From: Anaerotignum sp. MSJ-24
GTDB lineage: Bacteria > Bacillota > Clostridia > Lachnospirales > Anaerotignaceae
Length of the DNA stretch: 64,000 nt
Direction of reading: 5' to 3'
Assembly (NCBI RefSeq): GCF_018918145.1
Contig: NZ_JAHLPX010000005.1
Span: forward strand, 310,001-374,000
Under the pieces are notes generated by a model. The model saw only the letters and a list, made by a program, of their open reading frames with translations, did no database searches and was not told where the DNA came from. Below, one piece after another: positions 62,152 through 64,000 of this stretch; within the stretch, counting starts at the first letter, position 1; each line of letters begins with the position of its first letter. The position numbers were made by a program, and so were the translations under genes.

Positions 62152-62827
62152 CAGGAATGTAATGCTGTCCGAGAAGGTGGCAGACCAAATCCTAAAAATG
62201 ATAACGCTTGAAAAGAGATTTAATTTGGGAGATAAGCTCCCGAACGAAAATGAACTTGCGGAAGAATTGGGCGTCAGCAGAACAACATTAAGGGAAGCTG
62301 TCAAATTTCTTATAGCACACAACGTACTTGAAATAAGAAGAGGCAAAGGTACGTTTGTTGCAAACAATAAAGAGCTTAATGAGGATTACGGTTTCAGCGA
62401 ACTGGACAACCTTCTTCTCGGCGCTATGGATTTGTTCGAAATGCGAATTATGTTCGAGCCGAGCATGGCGAGATATGCGGTTGAAAGAGCGACAGACGAG
62501 GACGTTGCCGAAATAGTAAGACTTGGAGAGATTTTACAGAAGCCTATAACAGATCCGCATGCAAGAACGGAATATGACCAGGAATTCCATTTTGCTATTG
62601 CAAGGGCGACCAAAAACGAATTTGTTGTAAAAATTTTGTCTATTATATATGCCGGAATAGAGGTTGAAAGAGTATTCTCGCTTGTAACAAAAGAGGTTAA
62701 TCAGTATACGGTTGTAGACCATACTCTTATAATGGAATTTATAAAATCAAGAGATGCCGCAGGAGCAGAGGCGGCAATGAGAATGCACATACTTCACGCT
62801 TATGATTTGACAAAGAAACTCAAATGA
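62144..62827 (+). CDS. GntR-family regulator, FadR/FCD type
   Basis: A 227-residue regulator. The winged helix (about 5-75) has KLPNENELAEELGVSRTTLREAVKFL; the all-helical FCD ligand domain (about 90-225) contains the metal-binding residues typical of the family (MFEMRIMFEPSMAR, FHFAIARATKN, and HTLIMEFIKSRD). ATG 62144 follows GGGGGTAG. The ligand is unknown, but relatives sense organic acids or acyl-CoA. Its stop is before a structured element and terminator, so it probably does not read into clc. Confidence 0.92.
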   Translation: MSNRNVMLSEKVADQILKMITLEKRFNLGDKLPNENELAEELGVSRTTLREAVKFLIAHNVLEIRRGKGTFVANNKELNEDYGFSELDNLLLGAMDLFEMRIMFEPSMARYAVERATDEDVAEIVRLGEILQKPITDPHARTEYDQEFHFAIARATKNEFVVKILSIIYAGIEVERVFSLVTKEVNQYTVVDHTLIMEFIKSRDAAGAEAAMRMHILHAYDLTKKLK

Positions 62828-62831
62828 TTAA

Positions 62832-62909
62832 GTCGAAATCGTTGACCGCACAAGAGGGTGCGGTTGCGTAGCAACTTTTGCAAAGCAAAAGTCATGACAA
62901 GATTTCGAC
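62832..62909 (+). repeat. Multi-hairpin structured element
   Basis: GTCGAAATC (62832-62840) is inverted with GATTTCGAC (62901-62909) and encloses ACCGCAC/GTGCGGT (62845-62851, 62858-62864) and ACTTTTGC/GCAAAAGT (62874-62881, 62885-62892), plus a competing GTTGC/GCAAC. No tRNA features. It may be a regulatory RNA or mobile-repeat remnant. Confidence 0.65.
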
Positions 62910-62916
62910 ACCTTGT

Positions 62917-62946
62917 AAAACCCGATGAAAAATCGGGTTTTTTATA
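62917..62946 (+). terminator. Terminator after the FadR-type regulator
   Basis: AAAACCCGAT (62917-62926) pairs with ATCGGGTTTT (62932-62941), then TTAT. Confidence 0.9.
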
Positions 62947-62959
62947 TGTCCCGGAATTG

Positions 62960-62988
62960 TTGAAATAAGATGAAGAATGTAATAATAT
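62960..62988 (+). promoter_or_regulatory. Promoter for the ClC gene
   Basis: TTGAAA (62960-62965), 17 bp, TAATAT (62983-62988). Confidence 0.6.
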
Positions 62989-63028
62989 AAATACGCAGAC
63001 AAAAATTGATGAAAAGGGGAAATAAAAA

Positions 63029-64000
63029 ATGAATGAGGAGAGCGGTTATATAGAAAGGATAAAGACGGTTGCCTTAAGATTTGTAAGAAGTATAGTTTTT
63101 GCGGCGGTGGTAGGCGTTGCAGTCGGACTTGTCGGGGTGCTTTTTCATCTTTCGGTAGAAAAAGCAACAGAGTTGAGGACGGAATTTCCTTGGCTTTTAT
63201 GGTTACTTCCGATAGGTGGTATAGCAATAGTGTGGTTATACAAAAAAGCAGGTATGGAAAAGGATAAAGGAACGAATTTTGTACTTGAGGCGGTAAGGCT
63301 TAACAATGATTTAAGCATAAAGACTGCTCCGCTTATATTTATAAGTACTGTTATTACGCATATTTTCGGTGGTTCTTCGGGCAGAGAAGGAGCGGCACTC
63401 CAGATAGGCGGAAGTATAGCTGAATATATAGGAAAATTTACTAAGCTTGACGAGAAGGATCAGAGAGTTATAGTTATGTGCGGAATGAGTGCCGGTTTTG
63501 CGGCTCTTTTCGGAACGCCGATTACGGCAGTTGTTTTTTCCATGGAGGTTGTAAGCGTCGGAGTTATGTATTACTCGGCCATTGTGCCTTGTGTTATATC
63601 TGCGGCTGTCGGAGCATATATTGCCGGACTTTTCGGAATAGAGGCAACTTCGTTTGCAATAACCAAAATTCCGGATATAAGTGTAATTATGTCAGCGAAG
63701 GTAGTTATTCTTGGTGTACTGTGTGCACTTATAAGTATGCTGTTCTGTTTTGTGCTTAAAACTGCACATAAGCTTTATGACAAAATACCCAACAAAATGC
63801 TTACTGCATTTGTAGGCGGATGTGTTGTTATCGGTCTTACATATTTATTCGGTACAAGGGATTATAACGGTGCCGGAATGAATGTTATTACCGCTGCAGC
63901 TATGGGAGAGGACACAAGACCGGAGGCGTTTATTTTAAAGATGATACTTACTGCGGCTACTCTCGGAGCAGGATTTAAGGGTGGAGAGATTGTACCTACA
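63029..64000 (+). CDS. ClC-family ion transporter, N-terminal part (3' end outside window)
   Basis: The frame is open to the last base, giving 324 residues of a larger membrane protein. Conserved ClC features are visible: GREGAALQ (near residue 124, with the gating glutamate) and the GAGFKGGEIVPT block near the window end. The first signature, usually GSGIP, reads KGTNF here, so it may belong to the fluoride-type CLC-F group, which has a non-serine residue there (from memory). AGGGG precedes ATG 63029. Chloride, fluoride or proton coupling cannot be settled. Confidence 0.88.
   Translation, partial: MNEESGYIERIKTVALRFVRSIVFAAVVGVAVGLVGVLFHLSVEKATELRTEFPWLLWLLPIGGIAIVWLYKKAGMEKDKGTNFVLEAVRLNNDLSIKTAPLIFISTVITHIFGGSSGREGAALQIGGSIAEYIGKFTKLDEKDQRVIVMCGMSAGFAALFGTPITAVVFSMEVVSVGVMYYSAIVPCVISAAVGAYIAGLFGIEATSFAITKIPDISVIMSAKVVILGVLCALISMLFCFVLKTAHKLYDKIPNKMLTAFVGGCVVIGLTYLFGTRDYNGAGMNVITAAAMGEDTRPEAFILKMILTAATLGAGFKGGEIVPT

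Noticed and set aside
62832-62909. A tRNA or tmRNA-like gene
   Set aside because: Cloverleaf-like in outline, but no anticodon stem of proper length, no GTTCRA T-loop and no acceptor discriminator.
62947-63028. Fluoride riboswitch before the ClC gene
   Set aside because: The short leader lacks the GAUGG...GUUCGCC core.

Overview
The window is AT-rich bacterial chromosome from a low-GC Gram-positive anaerobe, most likely a Clostridia member of an endospore-forming lineage. Evidence: a full-length Spo0A, a BofA-type sigma-K processing inhibitor with its usual DUF2508 partner, MecA, Prp protease with a Prp-cleavable L27, a membrane pyrophosphatase, frequent TTG starts behind strong AGGAGG-like ribosome sites, and near-consensus TTGACA-17-TATAAT promoters. 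The species cannot be fixed from sequence alone. There are 62 protein genes (two cut by the window ends) and one tRNA-Phe; no phage, IS element or CRISPR array was seen.

Layout. 1-2295: end of der, then plsY and gpsA (phospholipid precursors). 2284-6664: a PAP2 phosphatase, spo0A, a CYTH phosphatase, a DJ-1 protein and small unknowns. 6869-12904: cardiolipin synthase, an acyl-ACP thioesterase, a DUF2156 protein, an Asn/Gly-rich lipoprotein, an FAD dehydrogenase and an MBL hydrolase. 12952-19275: GntR regulator, the pyrophosphatase hppA, DUF2461, mecA and a PLP decarboxylase. 19419-27467: ftsK-rimO-pgsA-cinA-recA-recX. 27530-31797: a 902-residue TPR protein and a secreted copper-amine-oxidase-N-like protein. 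31938-38768: rplU-prp-rpmA, obgE, yhbY-nadD-yqeK-rsfS, aspS and a GNAT.

39117-49611 is envelope-focused: two large secreted proteins (one with a C-terminal CAN domain, one with SLH motifs plus seven tandem ~75-residue repeats) flank a minus-strand block of KtrAB-type potassium uptake, secG and rnr. 49975-55154 is a complete peptide ABC importer (SBP, two permeases, two ATPases), followed by a strongly expressed-looking CaiB/BaiF CoA-transferase with a long leader, which suggests peptide and amino-acid fermentation. 56998-57070 is tRNA-Phe. 57178-59145 holds a lipoprotein ApbE flavin transferase divergent from a NusG-II protein and a Gx-type membrane protein, a set matching part of the extracellular-electron-transfer (EET) locus of Listeria. 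59207-64000: DUF2508, BofA, rhomboid protease, an unknown, a uracil-DNA glycosylase with no cysteines, a FadR-type regulator and the start of a ClC transporter.

Most worth a second look: the candidate EET flavinylation set; a G7 tract between promoter-like -35 and -10 boxes upstream of the surface protein at 39117; structured intergenic elements at 38837-38954 and 62832-62909; the seven-repeat SLH protein; the cysteine-free glycosylase; and an inverted-repeat operator candidate plus long leader before the CoA-transferase.
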